Positions 50,090-60,014 are shown, counted from the first letter of the stretch. The stretch: 64,000 nt of DNA from Fasciola hepatica (GCA_948099385.1 CANUEZ040000105.1:1871001-1935000); one strand, 5' to 3'. The notes: generated from the sequence alone by a model not told the origin. Numbers and translations: made by a program.

Positions 50090-50170
50090 TAGATTTATTC
50101 ATTTTTTTACTCAATGATATACCTCTCGAATATATTAGTCATTCAACAAAATATATTCAACTGTAATTTT
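50090..50170 (+). repeat. 85-bp direct repeat, copy 2
   Basis: The second copy, 372 bp from the first, a few bases shorter in its T run. The 287 bp between copies contain no recognised motif. A plus-strand 87-residue frame (50,191-50,454), rich in Trp and without a recognised family, begins just after it. Confidence 0.8.
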
Positions 50171-50459
50171 CGAATGGAAATGCACAGATATTGGATGCAA
50201 AACTGTTATTGGAATGGTATGTTCATCTGTTTATTTCGACGTTTACAGTGTGTTTGAACTGTCTAAGTGAAATCCGATGGAAGCATTTGTTTACCCAATA
50301 TAGGGTGAAATTTCGACACACACATGATTTACCGTGGAATTCAGAGACTAGTGATGAGGTCAATTGGAATACGGCAAAGAAGACATGGAGGAATTACTGG
50401 GCAGTAAACACATTTGGATTAGTCACGAAGATGAACAACGAGATTAGTGATTAATTGAC

Positions 50460-51135
50460 TAGTAACTAAAAAGAGACAAGTAGGGTAAGGGATAAGGCTG
50501 TTTCTTTTGAAAGGTGAACGTGAAGGCAGTACACTGGATTTCGACCAAGTGGAAAATTAAGAGATCGCTTTGTCGAGTTCGAAGTGAAGGCAACGGTCGG
50601 TGTTGGACAATAATTGCTTACGAGTGAATTTGTTGCACGCATTGAAGTGCTAGCCTCAAGATGAAATCGGTGACAATATTGATGTTGCTACAACGAGAAA
50701 ACATCTTCGAAGACTTGATGATATCGCCAAAACATTTAATGTTTTACCAAGGAAAATCATGGGTGGACAGTTAAGTCAGTCAGGGCGAATGCAACAATTT
50801 GCAAACTGCAGTGCAAGATTATAGGGCCCTCTGGGTCTCATTAGTCTGAAAGATAAATAAACAAATCTTCGGTACTTTGAGAATAGAACAACTTTGTGTG
50901 CACACACATAGACACCCACCTACACGGACAGATTTGCGTAATCCCTAGGTAACGGACAAGGGAAGCTCTGGGATGGATGTGGGTCTTCGATAAAAATATT
51001 TGGAATTTAAAGGGATTATCTTTCAGCAGCGAGGTCCACAGTGATGTTGAAAGACCACATCCGCTCCTTTTGATGCGTTCGTTTATTTAACATAATAATA
51101 AATTAGGGTTATACCGAGAACAAATTTCTTCTCAG
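50460..51135. other. No gene recognised
   Basis: No motif seen on either strand. Confidence 0.4.
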
Positions 51136-51139
51136 AATG

Positions 51140-51177
<38 letters not shown>

Positions 51178-51187
51178 ATATATATAA
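51140..51187. repeat. (TA)n microsatellite with phase break
   Basis: About 48 bp with one TTAT switch that makes the two halves complementary. Confidence 0.9.
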
Positions 51188-51189
51188 TG

Positions 51190-53000
51190 TACTATTTTCT
51201 TTGGAGTCAAACCACTCAGTAATTGTGATCAACGCTTTCCGCACCACTTACGAAGTCCCGGGAAAACCATCACGACTTGTCAAGTTCCGCATCTTATCTT
51301 CAGCCGAAGCCGTGGAAATTCGTCTCCATAATTCTCTCCTGTGTGTTCAGAAACAATTTGTGCAAGCACTCAAATCCTCAAGTCCCATTTCTTGTTCCCG
51401 AACAAGTGTGCGACCATGCGAATATTTTTCACTGTGATGAGTTTCGCATGCACTCACACGTGCAAAGACAGATTTGGATGATCATTTCCTTTCCTTGTTT
51501 TGAACCACAATAATTGTTATCTATTGATATGATTACGAATAACTGTAAACGAGCTTATTCGCCACGTTGTTTTATTCCTAATAAAGTGTTACGTCCTTTA
51601 TATTTTATGTTCATTCCAAATCCTACACTTTCATTCAGATTTTGGAAACACCTTTATTTCTCTTGTCACAGTACACTGTGTTGTGGGCCAGAAGATTCCA
51701 GACAATAATGTTAGGTAATTGTTTGACGGAATATTATACGCGTTTGAAAACTTGCTAATCAGTGCATACGATTCACCAAATTTATCCGCATCCATGGCTG
51801 CATGTGATAATGTTTCACAGTTGTAGCCTAATAGTGGAGCAATCCATGGGACCATGTCTATCATAAGGTCGAAATAGAAATTGACAAGTAACATTTCTGA
51901 CAAACATCGTCGGGTAAGTTAGAAGGAGAGCACACAAATAGTATAGATGACTGCAAGCAAAATCAGATAAAGAGTGATATCTTCACTTTCATGTCGCTTT
52001 GTTCATAGACTTGATGACTAGATATTGTACGGTATTATATACTGTGTTTATATAATGCGAATGTTTAGTAATACAATAGAATCTCAGATCCTAGGAAGAG
52101 ACTTGAAAGTTTTGCCGACGATGGAGTGTTTGTTATAATGTAAATAAGCACATGGCCTCCTTGGTATTCACAGTGTTTCGCTACGCGATTGTCACGATCA
52201 TCATTATTACCGAAACAATGGTAAGCTGATTGTTACCACTGTGTGATTAGGAATTGTCTACTACTGAAATATTTGAAGCAGCCACCTCTTGTTACTTGTT
52301 TCTATTTCAGTTTCACTTAAACCTCGTACTAAGATGCCGTTCATGTTGGAGTCGATCATATTTGGTTGGCCAAATGCTAACCTCTATAGTCAGTGATGAA
52401 TGGGCACTGTGTTACTTAGTGTTGACTTGAAATAAGCCTTTGAAGATCAGCTGGAATTGTTTTGAACTTAGAAACCTACACGCTGAGGTTCAAGACACAG
52501 TAAGGAATTGGGAGATATATGCTACTGACGTTGATTCTATCAGGCCATACAAATGTGGTACACAGTCCGTTTTCATGAGTTTTCAATAGCATGTTGAAGG
52601 TGGGTAGTTTACGCTGAGGCATCCTGTAGGAAATTGAGTGGGATTTTGTAAATTGTGTTTTTATCGCAAAGATGTCTGAGATAAGAAGAAAGTGACTGAC
52701 CTCACCTTGAGAAGATGCAGGAAGAGTCGAAATTTGAATAAAAGTGTAGTATTTGAAGTAAATATGTTCACGACACTAAACATTATAACGTGATACAAAT
52801 TTTTATATCAGTATAGTGACAGTTTGTCAAATTATTTCACAAGCATTTAGGAAACTGAACCCCTAAATCCCCCACAGTTTTGCTACTGTAAAGCATATAA
52901 CAAATGAACAGATACGTCCACGGCAGTAGCATAACCAATACTATTGGAGGCTTAACCTAGCACGTCACCTGGAAGCAAACCAGTCCTCTTAAAAGTACCT
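51190..53000. other. No confirmed gene
   Basis: A minus-strand interval at 51,631-51,902 follows an acceptor-like GATGTTTGTCAG and reads MLLVNFYFDLMIDMVPWIAP then LLGYNCETLSHAAMDADKF. It is protein-like but of no recognised family. Overlapping plus-strand frames at 51,201-51,513 have no pattern. Confidence 0.3.
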
Positions 53001-53004
53001 TTAA

Positions 53005-53217
53005 TTAAACAGAGAGGTCAATGTATATTCCCAACCCGCTGAAATATTCAGAAGCTGCCTTCTCGTGAGTCTCATCATTCGCAAAATTACTAACAACCAC
53101 CAGATGATATCGCTTGCTTTCTAGTCGTGTGTGCATTGCTTTTGCTTCCTTCCATTTAGCAGGACCACGATCGACACTTCCAGAGAAGAAACTGTTCGTA
53201 GCAGGGTCAGTGATCAT
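53005..53217 (-). CDS. Possible VWA-domain exon (last third of the domain)
   Basis: The minus-strand frame reads GPAKWKEAKAMHTRLESKRY, then HLVVVSNFANDETHEKAASE and YFSGLGIYIDLSV, and stops at 53,005. This fits the end of a von Willebrand A domain: a helix with AL..A...L, then the hydrophobic strand (VLVVVTDG), a charged loop, a helix AA..L...G and the final strand I.IY.IGV. Such domains mediate adhesion in extracellular matrix and membrane proteins. The usual DG after the strand is replaced by SN. Start and splice boundaries are uncertain; the upstream acceptor options are weak. It ends 300 bp before the inverted-repeat structure. Probably a relic or single exon of a larger gene on this strand. 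Confidence 0.38.
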   Translation of the reverse strand: MITDPATNSFFSGSVDRGPAKWKEAKAMHTRLESKRYHLVVVSNFANDETHEKAASEYFSGLGIYIDLSV

Positions 53218-53730
53218 GCCTTAGTGGTTTAAACCACATACGATGAACTCCACTTTCATGAGTATTTTTACATATGAACTGAATAATATAACTTTACAAA
53301 CGTGACTTTTAAACAACTTATAATTGACTGATCAATGACATTCGTTCATCAAGCATCATTCGAATTATTTATATTATTCATAGTCACGCAACCTCAACTT
53401 CACACAGAAGAAAAAGCTTGACGTTCGTGCAATATTCTGATATTGAGAGTACAGTGTTTACAAAGCCATTTTAGCACGAGTGACGATGATGATGATGATG
53501 ATGATGCCTCGGAAGATGCTAAACTCCATTTGACTACATCTTACAAATTTGAATTGAAGTGGGATTTCACACTGACAACTTCAATACGTATTCTTTTGAT
53601 TTTGACCAGGTCGATAAAAGGATGGGATATCGGAATAAGTGGAGAAGGTTTGATAATGGTGACACAGATCGAGCATCGAGAAACAGTACTAGGCAAACCG
53701 CTGTTCACAAATGTTCGCCTCAGTTGCACT

Positions 53731-53801
53731 CCCACATCGAGATTCGAACACGGGCCGCCTGGGTGACAGCCAGGAATCACAACCACTAGACCACGCAGGA
53801 A
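53731..53801 (-). mobile_element. tRNA-like head, family C, left arm
   Basis: On the minus strand it reads TTCCTGCGTGGTCTAGTGGT, then TGTGATTCCTGGCTGTCACC, with B-box GTGTTCGAATC. Glu-like backbone with anticodon GTC. T stem and acceptor are degraded, so it is a SINE head or relic. The mirror copy is at 59,943-60,014. Confidence 0.6.
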
Positions 53802-53840
53802 CTGCTAGTCACGATCAAAGGTTCGGGCACTCACTTACGA

Positions 53841-53878
53841 AACCATAGCATACCATACCATACCATACCATACCATAA
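53841..53878. repeat. CATAC pentamer array, left arm
   Basis: Five tandem TACCA units plus a variant unit (CATAG). The mirror array at 59,866-59,902 has the same unit number and the same variant. Confidence 0.85.
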
Positions 53879-53980
53879 ACGAGCAATGCCCACACAAATA
53901 CTATGATCAATATGAACAAGGCTGACAGTACCCACTAATTCAATCACTCACGCCCGATATATATCAGTTTTCTTGTTCTA

Positions 53981-54053
53981 TGATTACGGGGATCGAACTC
54001 ACAACATTCGGGTCATTAGCACGACGCTCTGACTAGCTGGCCTACCGGGGCTC
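53981..54053 (-). mobile_element. tRNA-Ile(AAT)-like head, left arm
   Basis: The minus strand gives GAGCCCCGGTAGGCCAGCTA, an anticodon loop TGCTAAT with AAT, and B-box GAGTTCGATCCCC. It is nearest to tRNA-Ile. The acceptor ends do not pair. The mirror copy is at 59,691-59,763. Confidence 0.6.
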
Positions 54054-54181
54054 AGTCAACTTTTCACGCACACACGGTTCCTCGCAGACTAACAGAAGAC
54101 AAACAACTCATCACCCACCGGTAAATGCACACAATACAAATCTCTCTCTTTCACTGTCATTCTCTCCCTCTCTCTCTATCA

Positions 54182-54184
<3 letters not shown>

Positions 54185-54243
<59 letters not shown>

Positions 54244-54408
54244 CTTATTCTTCGAGTACGCGGTTTAGTTGTATCTGAACTGATATATCTTAGTCTCACC
54301 AAATACGCACAACATATCCATTATCATACTCATCTCGAACACTGAAAAATAAATCTCGCACTCACAACACGAAGAAAACACACACTCACGTCACATCACA
54401 TCACATCA
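54185..54408 (+). repeat. Repeat X, left arm: (TA)n, unique core, CATCA tract
   Basis: A TA tract (54,185-54,242) is followed by TAGCTTATTCTTCGAGTACG and about 150 bp ending in CACACACTCACGTCACATCA. A related copy (X') is at 55,256-55,674 in the same orientation, and the mirror copy is in the right arm at 59,330-59,560. Confidence 0.8.
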
Positions 54409-55254
54409 TTTACAGTAGAGGGAGAGAGAGATGTGTGTGTTTGTTGGGTGCAACAGGCAAGATCTGGTGTGATCTGTGGTGAGTGAAGCGTGGTTTGGAT
54501 TCCTAGTGCTCTAGCTTCTTAATCGAGTTTTTGAATAATTTTGTGAAGTAACCCAGGTAATTCACATTACTGAACGTATCAGCATTGCATTTAAGATGCC
54601 TTTTATTCGGAGAATATTCTCTATTTTCCTCACAGTACCGCCGAGTATTATTCGGTGTTTTAGTGGAACTATCTTTTCTCGCTTGGAGTTCTTTGTGCTT
54701 TTGTGTGAAGGGCTGTACTAGCTAGTGTCAGAGTTTATTCGCGTTTGGTTAAAAAGCATTTGGGCCCTTTTTTCTTACATTTTTTCTCCTTTTGTATGCC
54801 ACACGCTTCTGACCCCAGTCTCGCATCTGAGTGCGGAAAACATGTTGTAAACTGTATAGATTTGGAAGTGTGCAAGGCCTGGTGGTCTAGCACCGGGTAA
54901 AAGCTTGGCTAGGCCAACTAGGGCACTGGTGAGAAACCCTCAACTACAGCAGAATGCCCTACTCGGCGCTAGGGCCCCTACCCTGACAGTAGTAAAGAAG
55001 TCACGTGCGTGGTCGAAAATAGTTGTAATTGAAGACGTGCTGGAAGATGAAAATTGGCATTACTGTCCGAAGTTGGAGGACAGGGTGACTCTTTCCAGCC
55101 TGGATGCTAGGGCAACTCCCATATAGATGGATTGGGAGTCGTCGGAAGTCCTAGAACATCAGCCGGCGACAACCACACTGATGGGGATGACCGATGCAAA
55201 ATCTTGCATCGTCTCAGGCGTTACACATGATATCCATACAGGAGTAAACAGTAA

Positions 55255-55255
<1 letters not shown>
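54409..55255 (+). mobile_element. 5' part of the APE-type retrotransposon, truncated, left arm
   Basis: The reverse-complement duplicate of the first part of the element at 55,675-59,330. It carries a 5' leader and a frame open from about 54,860 that reads LARPTRALVRNPQLQQNALL, meets TAG at 55,124-55,126, and restarts with MDWESSEVLEHQ until homology ends at 55,255, where the TA tract begins. No endonuclease block is included. No upstream ATG is in frame, so the true start is not defined. Confidence 0.8.
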
Positions 55256-55305
<50 letters not shown>

Positions 55306-55674
55306 TATTGCTTGTTCTTCAAGTAAACGGTTCAGTTGTACCTGTCATCTCGACTGAACCGATATATGTTAATCTCACCAGAAGACGAGGTGAACAGTGA
55401 GACATAGAGAGAATCATCGAGAGAAGATAAATAGCAAATGGATCCACCCATGCTCGAAGCGGGGACCTTCTGTGTGTGAGACTGACGTAATAACCACTAT
55501 ACCACGGAACCGCAACCTCATGCCACGTCCACAGGTCCGCCAAACACACACAACATATCCATTATCATAATCTTCTCGAACACTGGCAACTAAATATCGC
55601 ACCCACAACACGAAGAAAACACACACTCACGTCACAACACATCACATCGCATCGCATCACATCACATCACATCA
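55256..55674 (+). repeat. Repeat X' with inserted SINE: (TA)n, core, CATCA tract
   Basis: A diverged copy of repeat X: TA tract (55,256-55,308), TTGCTTGTTCTTCAAGTAAA, the shared CACAACATATCCATTATCAT and AACACGAAGAAAACACACAC blocks, then a longer CATCA/CATCG tract (55,632-55,674). It differs from X by about 155 bp of inserted sequence and contains a 9-bp perfect stem (CGGTTCAGT at 55,328 and ACTGAACCG at 55,353). It abuts the 3' end of the retrotransposon. Confidence 0.8.
55381..55535 (-). mobile_element. tRNA-Val(CAC)-like SINE inserted in repeat X'
   Basis: The minus strand from 55,513 reads GCGGTTCCGTGGTATAGTGG then TTATTACGTCAGTCTCACAC, with B-box GGTCCCCGCTTCGAGC. This is very close to tRNA-Val with anticodon CAC (GTTTCCG.AGTGTAGTGGTTATCACGT in animals). 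The segment is absent from repeat X in both arms, so it is an insertion into X'. Body sequence lies on both sides of the head. Confidence 0.65.
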
Positions 55675-56002
55675 AGAACCTCTATTTCCCAAACTCTGTT
55701 TCCACAGTGCTACCATTCATCCATCTAGTGAACATACTCTACGTTCAATACCAAGAAATATCTCGTACCACTCGCAATCTGGGGCACCTTTGAAGGACTG
55801 GATGGTCTGTAGGTCCATCGTTCCATCAGGCAGACTGTTCCAACTTTCACCGCCATGTTGCTAAAGAAGTGCGATCTAGTCATCAACTTAGCTCGAACTT
55901 TCAACAGCTTCTTCTCTCGTCCCCTCGTTCAGGAATCTTAAGCCACTTGAAACAGACTATCCGGCCCAAGGCCACAAAGACCCTTCATTAACTTGAAAGT
56001 CT

Positions 56003-57480
56003 CTAATCAGATCTTCTAGACGTCCCTTTTTTCCATCGAGAAGAGATTGAGATCACTGAGTCTCTGCTCGTACGTCTTACCTCTATCCTGTTCAGCCACT
56101 CGCGCAGCGAGACGCTGAATTTTCTGCAAGCAGGCGGCGACCAAGCCTGCACGTTACCTTCTAAGTGAGGTCGTACCACAGCCATGTAAATAAATACGAA
56201 TATTTCCAGCCGCCGGCATGACAATGCTGATCGCAGTCTTAAGAGCTCAACATGAGCCTTTTGATCAGCAGCGTTGCACTGGTTTGACCATTTAAAGTCA
56301 CTGCTCATGATGACCTCAAGCTGTTTAACCCTACTGACTGCTTCCATGGTGAACAGCCCTTAGTCACGAGCGACAGTTAGGCTTTCTGTGGTCCTTGATA
56401 ACAAATAAATTTTTCCCGCGTTCAGGGGTAAGTTCAACCTGTTTGCCCAGTCCAGGACGGCCCCTATATCCGTGCCTAGGTCGACCTTACCCTCAGATCC
56501 AAAAATCTTCACGTCATCCGCAAAAATAACTAGACGATTGAAGGGCGGATGTTAGGTAATCAATAAACTACAAGAATACCAACGGGCCTAGGACGGATCT
56601 CTTAGGTACACCACTGATGACATTCACCAAATTAGAGCACCTGTCCCCAATTTTGGCGTAAAACGTCCTGTAAAAGGGGAACTCAGCCAGCCATCAATAT
56701 ACTGGCCCACATATGCCGAACTTTTCTATTTTGCACAGCAAAAGACGATCACTAACGAAGTCGGACGCCTTGCTAAAGTTCAGGTGACATACTTCAACTT
56801 GCTTACCTTCATCCATTTGCCGAGTCACCTGATCTAAGAAGCACAAGAGATTGTCTAGCCAAGATCCATTTTTTAGGAATCCATGCTGGGCCAGTGCTGA
56901 TAGATGTGAGTGTGGGTGATCTACTCAAGAACTTTACATAAGATGCTAGTTAAGCTTATCGGCCTGCAGTTATGCATAGCCAACTTAGGTTCACCCATAT
57001 GTATTGCCACGACGGCCGTGATTTTCCAGTCCTGAGGCAACTTACTCTGGTCCAACTTGGACCCGCACTTCTTGCATACCGATGGAGCTATGATATCCTC
57101 CAAAGGCTTGATAACACCTGGGTGGATGCCATCTGGACCTGTTGACTTGTGACTGTTTAGTTCTTGTAGATACTTACGCACGATTTCCTTTGAGAGATTG
57201 AGCTCGTTTACCTGAGAAGGAGGATGCGTCAGAGCCAAATTTACTCGTACCCCACGATCTGTCCTATATACACTACCAAAGTATTCCCCCGAAGCTTCTG
57301 CTTTGCCCTTGTCATCAGTGACAATACGATGGTCCCTAGTGGATAGTAGACCTATGGCAGCCCTTGTTGTGCCTCTCGGCTGTACGTGGCTGCAGAATAG
57401 TTTCCGTTGCTGTCCTACGCATTCGGCTGACCTGAGCTCAAATTCTTGTTTGGAAGTTCACAGGAGGCTCACAGCCTCGT
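56003..57480 (-). pseudogene. Retrotransposon reverse transcriptase and C-terminal region
   Basis: Motifs in order on the minus strand: TRDHRIVTDDKGK linker, HKSTGPDGIHPGVIK, NCRPISLTSILCKVLE (about 56,925-56,972), then after a shift AQHGFLKNGSWLDNLL, VCHLNFSKASDFVS, GVPKRSVLGPLVF (about 56,570-56,613) and, after another shift, IFADDVKIFGSEGK (about 56,515-56,535). The FADD catalytic pair is present, but the motif-A aspartate of LDFSKAFD is Asn here. A later frame (56,347-56,003) reads VKQLEVIMSSDFKWSNQ and MAVVRPHLEGNVQAWSPP, matching the YLGV...W and YVRPhLEY..W.P segments that follow RT in this group. Confidence 0.8.
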
Positions 57481-57575
57481 TTCTAAGCTTCGTATAACAG
57501 GTCCAGGCCAGCTGACTGCCAGGAGCTTTGTACAGGTTCCAGCTGCTGTTTCTACATATAATGATCTTGACTATT

Positions 57576-58880
57576 TCAGCCTTCCACCACATAAGTTTGC
57601 TCTCCCCACTCCTTCGTTTCAAGGGTGCAAACTCTTCCTGGAGGGCAATCAGGGACCTGCCAGCGTTCCTCGACAGTAGCCTCCTCTACCGTGTCCCATA
57701 TCAGCCCAATCGCCCCTTTGAGAAGCTTATCTATGTCCATACTACCGAAATTTGTAACAAGCCTTGAGGGTACCTTGGGTTGCCGCATGCATAGGGTGAT
57801 TTTGACACACACGTGGTCACTTTTGGCCAGCGCTGCACAGTAATGCAATTCAGATACATCGTTGAGGAGGTTTGTTATTGCTAGATCCAGCAAGGATGGG
57901 ACCCATCTAGACCTTTATCTGGTATTTTCCCTAATATGCTGGTGCAACACATTGGCATGCAGCCATTCTAAGTAGGCTTGCTCCTCCGATCCCGGCATGC
58001 AGACTTCGGCTGCCCAGTCTATGTGCGGAAGATTGAAGTCACCCACTATGAGGGTCTTTTGTGCGTCCTGAACTAGTTCAGTCAGGCTCCGCAGTAAGCG
58101 AACATGCTTGTCGCGGTTTGTACTTGGTGTCCTGGAGACAGAGACAACGTTAGCTCTTCTGCCTGGAAGTATGATCGTAACTGCGCACAACTGGACATCA
58201 CGAGTTCAAATCTTGGTCTGAGACTCAAGATGGTTTATACCTGGACTAATGAGGATGGCTACCCCTCCGTCAGAGTGATCGTATTCTCTATCCTGCCTAT
58301 AGATTATAAAACCATTACTTATTAGTCTTGGCACATGATCTTCTTTAGAAAGCCATGTTTCCATATCGACAGTTATAAATGCGTTCTCCTCCCCAGCTGC
58401 TTTGGCGAGTTCCATCTATTTGTTTCTAATAATACACGCGTTAGCATATAATACCATTGCGTTTGCCTCGTCGCTTCGATGTCTCTTACTGTTTACTCCT
58501 GTATGGATATCATGTGTAACGCCTGAGACGATGCAAGATTTTGCATCGGTCATCCCCATCAGTGTGGTTGTCGCCGGCTGATGTTCTAGGACTTCCGACG
58601 ACTCCCAATCCATCTATATGGGAGTTGCCCTAGCATCCAGGCTGGAAAGAGTCACCCTGTCCTCCAACTTCGGACAGTAATGCCAATTTTCATCTTCCAG
58701 CACGTCTTCAATTACAACTATTTTCGACCACGCACGTGACTTCTTTACTACTGTCAGGGTAGGGGCCCTAGCGCCGAGTAGGGCATTCTGCTGTAGTTGA
58801 GGGTTTCTCACCAGTGCCCTAGTTGGCCTAGCCAAGCTTTTACCCGGTGCTAGACCACCAGGCCTTGCACACTTCCAAAT
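57576..58880 (-). pseudogene. Retrotransposon N-terminal region and endonuclease
   Basis: A single minus-strand frame of about 1.3 kb without any frameshift but with in-frame stops TAG (58,614-58,616), TAG (58,416-58,418), TGA (58,206-58,208) and TAA (57,915-57,917). The N-terminal part (WHYCPKLEDRVTLSS and neighbouring) has no recognised fold. Endonuclease motifs are in order: YANACIIRNK (58,445), VDMETWLS (E of the TETWL motif kept), GGVAILIS, VGDFNLPHIDW (58,047-58,014), LDLAITN and SDH (about 57,815). The catalytic D and H of GDFN and SDH are intact. Both TAG codons are followed directly by ATG. The frame ends at 57,576 and the RT continues in another frame. Confidence 0.8.
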
Positions 58881-59329
58881 CTATACAGTTTACAACATGT
58901 TTTCCGCACTCAGATGCGAGACTGGGGTCAGAAGCGTGTGGCATACAAAAGGAGAAAAAATGTAAGAAAAAAGGGCCCAAATGCTTTTTAACCAAACGCG
59001 AATAAACTCTGACACTAGCTAGTACAGCCCTTCACACAAAAGCACAAAGAACTCCAAGCGAGAAAAGATAGTTCCACTAAAACACCGAATAATACTCGGC
59101 GGTACTGTGAGGAAAATAGAGAATATTCTCCGAATAAAAGGCATCTTAAATGCAATGCTGATACGTTCAGTAATGTGAATTACCTGGGTTACTTCACAAA
59201 ATTATTCAAAAACTCGATTAAGAAGCTAGAGCACTAGGAATCCAAACCACGCTTCACTCACCACAGATCACACCAGATCTTGCCTGTTGCACCCAACAAA
59301 CACACACATCTCTCTCTCCCTCTACTGTA

Positions 59330-59496
59330 AATGATGTGATGTGATGTGACGTGAGTGTGTGTTTTCTTCGTGTTGTGAGTGCGAGATTTATTTTTCAGTG
59401 TTCGAGATGAGTATGATAATGGATATGTTGTGCGTATTTGGTGAGACTAAGATATATCAGTTCAGATACAACTAAACCGCGTACTCGAAGAACAAG

Positions 59497-59560
<64 letters not shown>
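59330..59560 (-). repeat. Repeat X, right arm
   Basis: The mirror of the left-arm X: TGATG tract (59,330-59,350), core, and TA tract (59,498-59,560). It borders the 5' end of the retrotransposon. Confidence 0.8.
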
Positions 59561-59562
<2 letters not shown>

Positions 59563-59690
59563 TGATAGAGAGAGAGGGAGAGAATGACAGTGAAAGAGAG
59601 AGATTTGTATTGTGTGCATTTACCGGTGGGTGATGAGTTGTTTGTCTTCTGTTAGTCTGCGAGGAACCGTGTGTGCGTGAAAAGTTGACT

Positions 59691-59763
59691 GAGCCCCGGT
59701 AGGCCAGCTAGTCAGAGCGTCGTGCTAATGACCCGAATGTTGTGAGTTCGATCCCCGTAATCA
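59691..59763 (+). mobile_element. tRNA-Ile(AAT)-like head, right arm
   Basis: The mirror of 53,981-54,053: CGTCGTGCTAATGACCCG anticodon arm and GAGTTCGATCCCC B-box. Acceptor pairing lost. Confidence 0.6.
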
Positions 59764-59865
59764 TAGAACAAGAAAACTGATATATATCGGGCGTGAGTGA
59801 TTGAATTAGTGGGTACTGTCAGCCTTGTTCATATTGATCATAGTATTTGTGTGGGCATTGCTCGT

Positions 59866-59902
59866 TTATGGTATGGTATGGTATGGTATGGTATGCTATG
59901 GT
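59866..59902. repeat. GTATG pentamer array, right arm
   Basis: The mirror of the array at 53,841-53,878. Confidence 0.85.
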
Positions 59903-59942
59903 TTCGTAAGTGAGTGCCCGAACCTTTGATCGTGACTAGCAG

Positions 59943-60014
59943 TTCCTGCGTGGTCTAGTGGTTGTGATTCCTGGCTGTCACCCAGGCGGCCCGTGTTCGA
60001 ATCTCGATGTGGGA
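59943..60014 (+). mobile_element. tRNA-like head, family C, right arm
   Basis: The mirror of 53,731-53,801; TGGTCTAGTGG A-box and GTGTTCGAATC B-box. The downstream body up to 60,227 is shared by both arms. Confidence 0.6.

Larger units (their letters stand above)
53517..55255 (+). repeat. Left arm of a large inverted duplication
   Basis: This interval is the reverse complement of 58,485-60,227 with only scattered differences seen (for example GCTTATTC against GCTTGTTC after the TA tract, and a few bases in TA-tract length). It contains, in order, a short unique piece, a Glu/Asp-like tRNA head, a CATAC pentamer array, an Ile-like tRNA head, a (TA)n tract, repeat X, a CATCA tract and the 5' part of the retrotransposon. 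The outer edge lies 10 bp from a GAT microsatellite (53,482-53,507). The inner edge is exactly at the start of a (TA)n tract. Confidence 0.9.
55675..59330 (-). mobile_element. APE-type (CR1/Jockey-like) non-LTR retrotransposon, inactive
   Basis: Minus-strand order: leader (59,330 to about 58,880), N-terminal region, apurinic-type endonuclease (58,450-57,700), reverse transcriptase (57,240-56,400), a C-terminal region (56,347-56,003) and the common WN.LP-type ending (near 55,840), then a (TGATG)n tail at 55,632-55,674. Such elements nick chromosomal DNA with the endonuclease and copy their RNA at the nick. Several stops and frameshifts make this copy dead. It is bordered on both sides by repeat X sequences in opposite orientation, which is not expected of a simple LINE insertion. 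Clade assignment is tentative. Confidence 0.8.

Noticed and set aside
53541..53789. Identical 76-81-residue frames in both arms of the inverted duplication (also 59,955-60,203)
   Set aside because: They translate the tRNA-like head and its body; identity reflects the duplication, not protein constraint.
54877..54900. tRNA A-box-like GGTGGTCTAGCACCGG in the retrotransposon leader
   Set aside because: No B-box at the right distance and the sequence lies in the element's reading frame.
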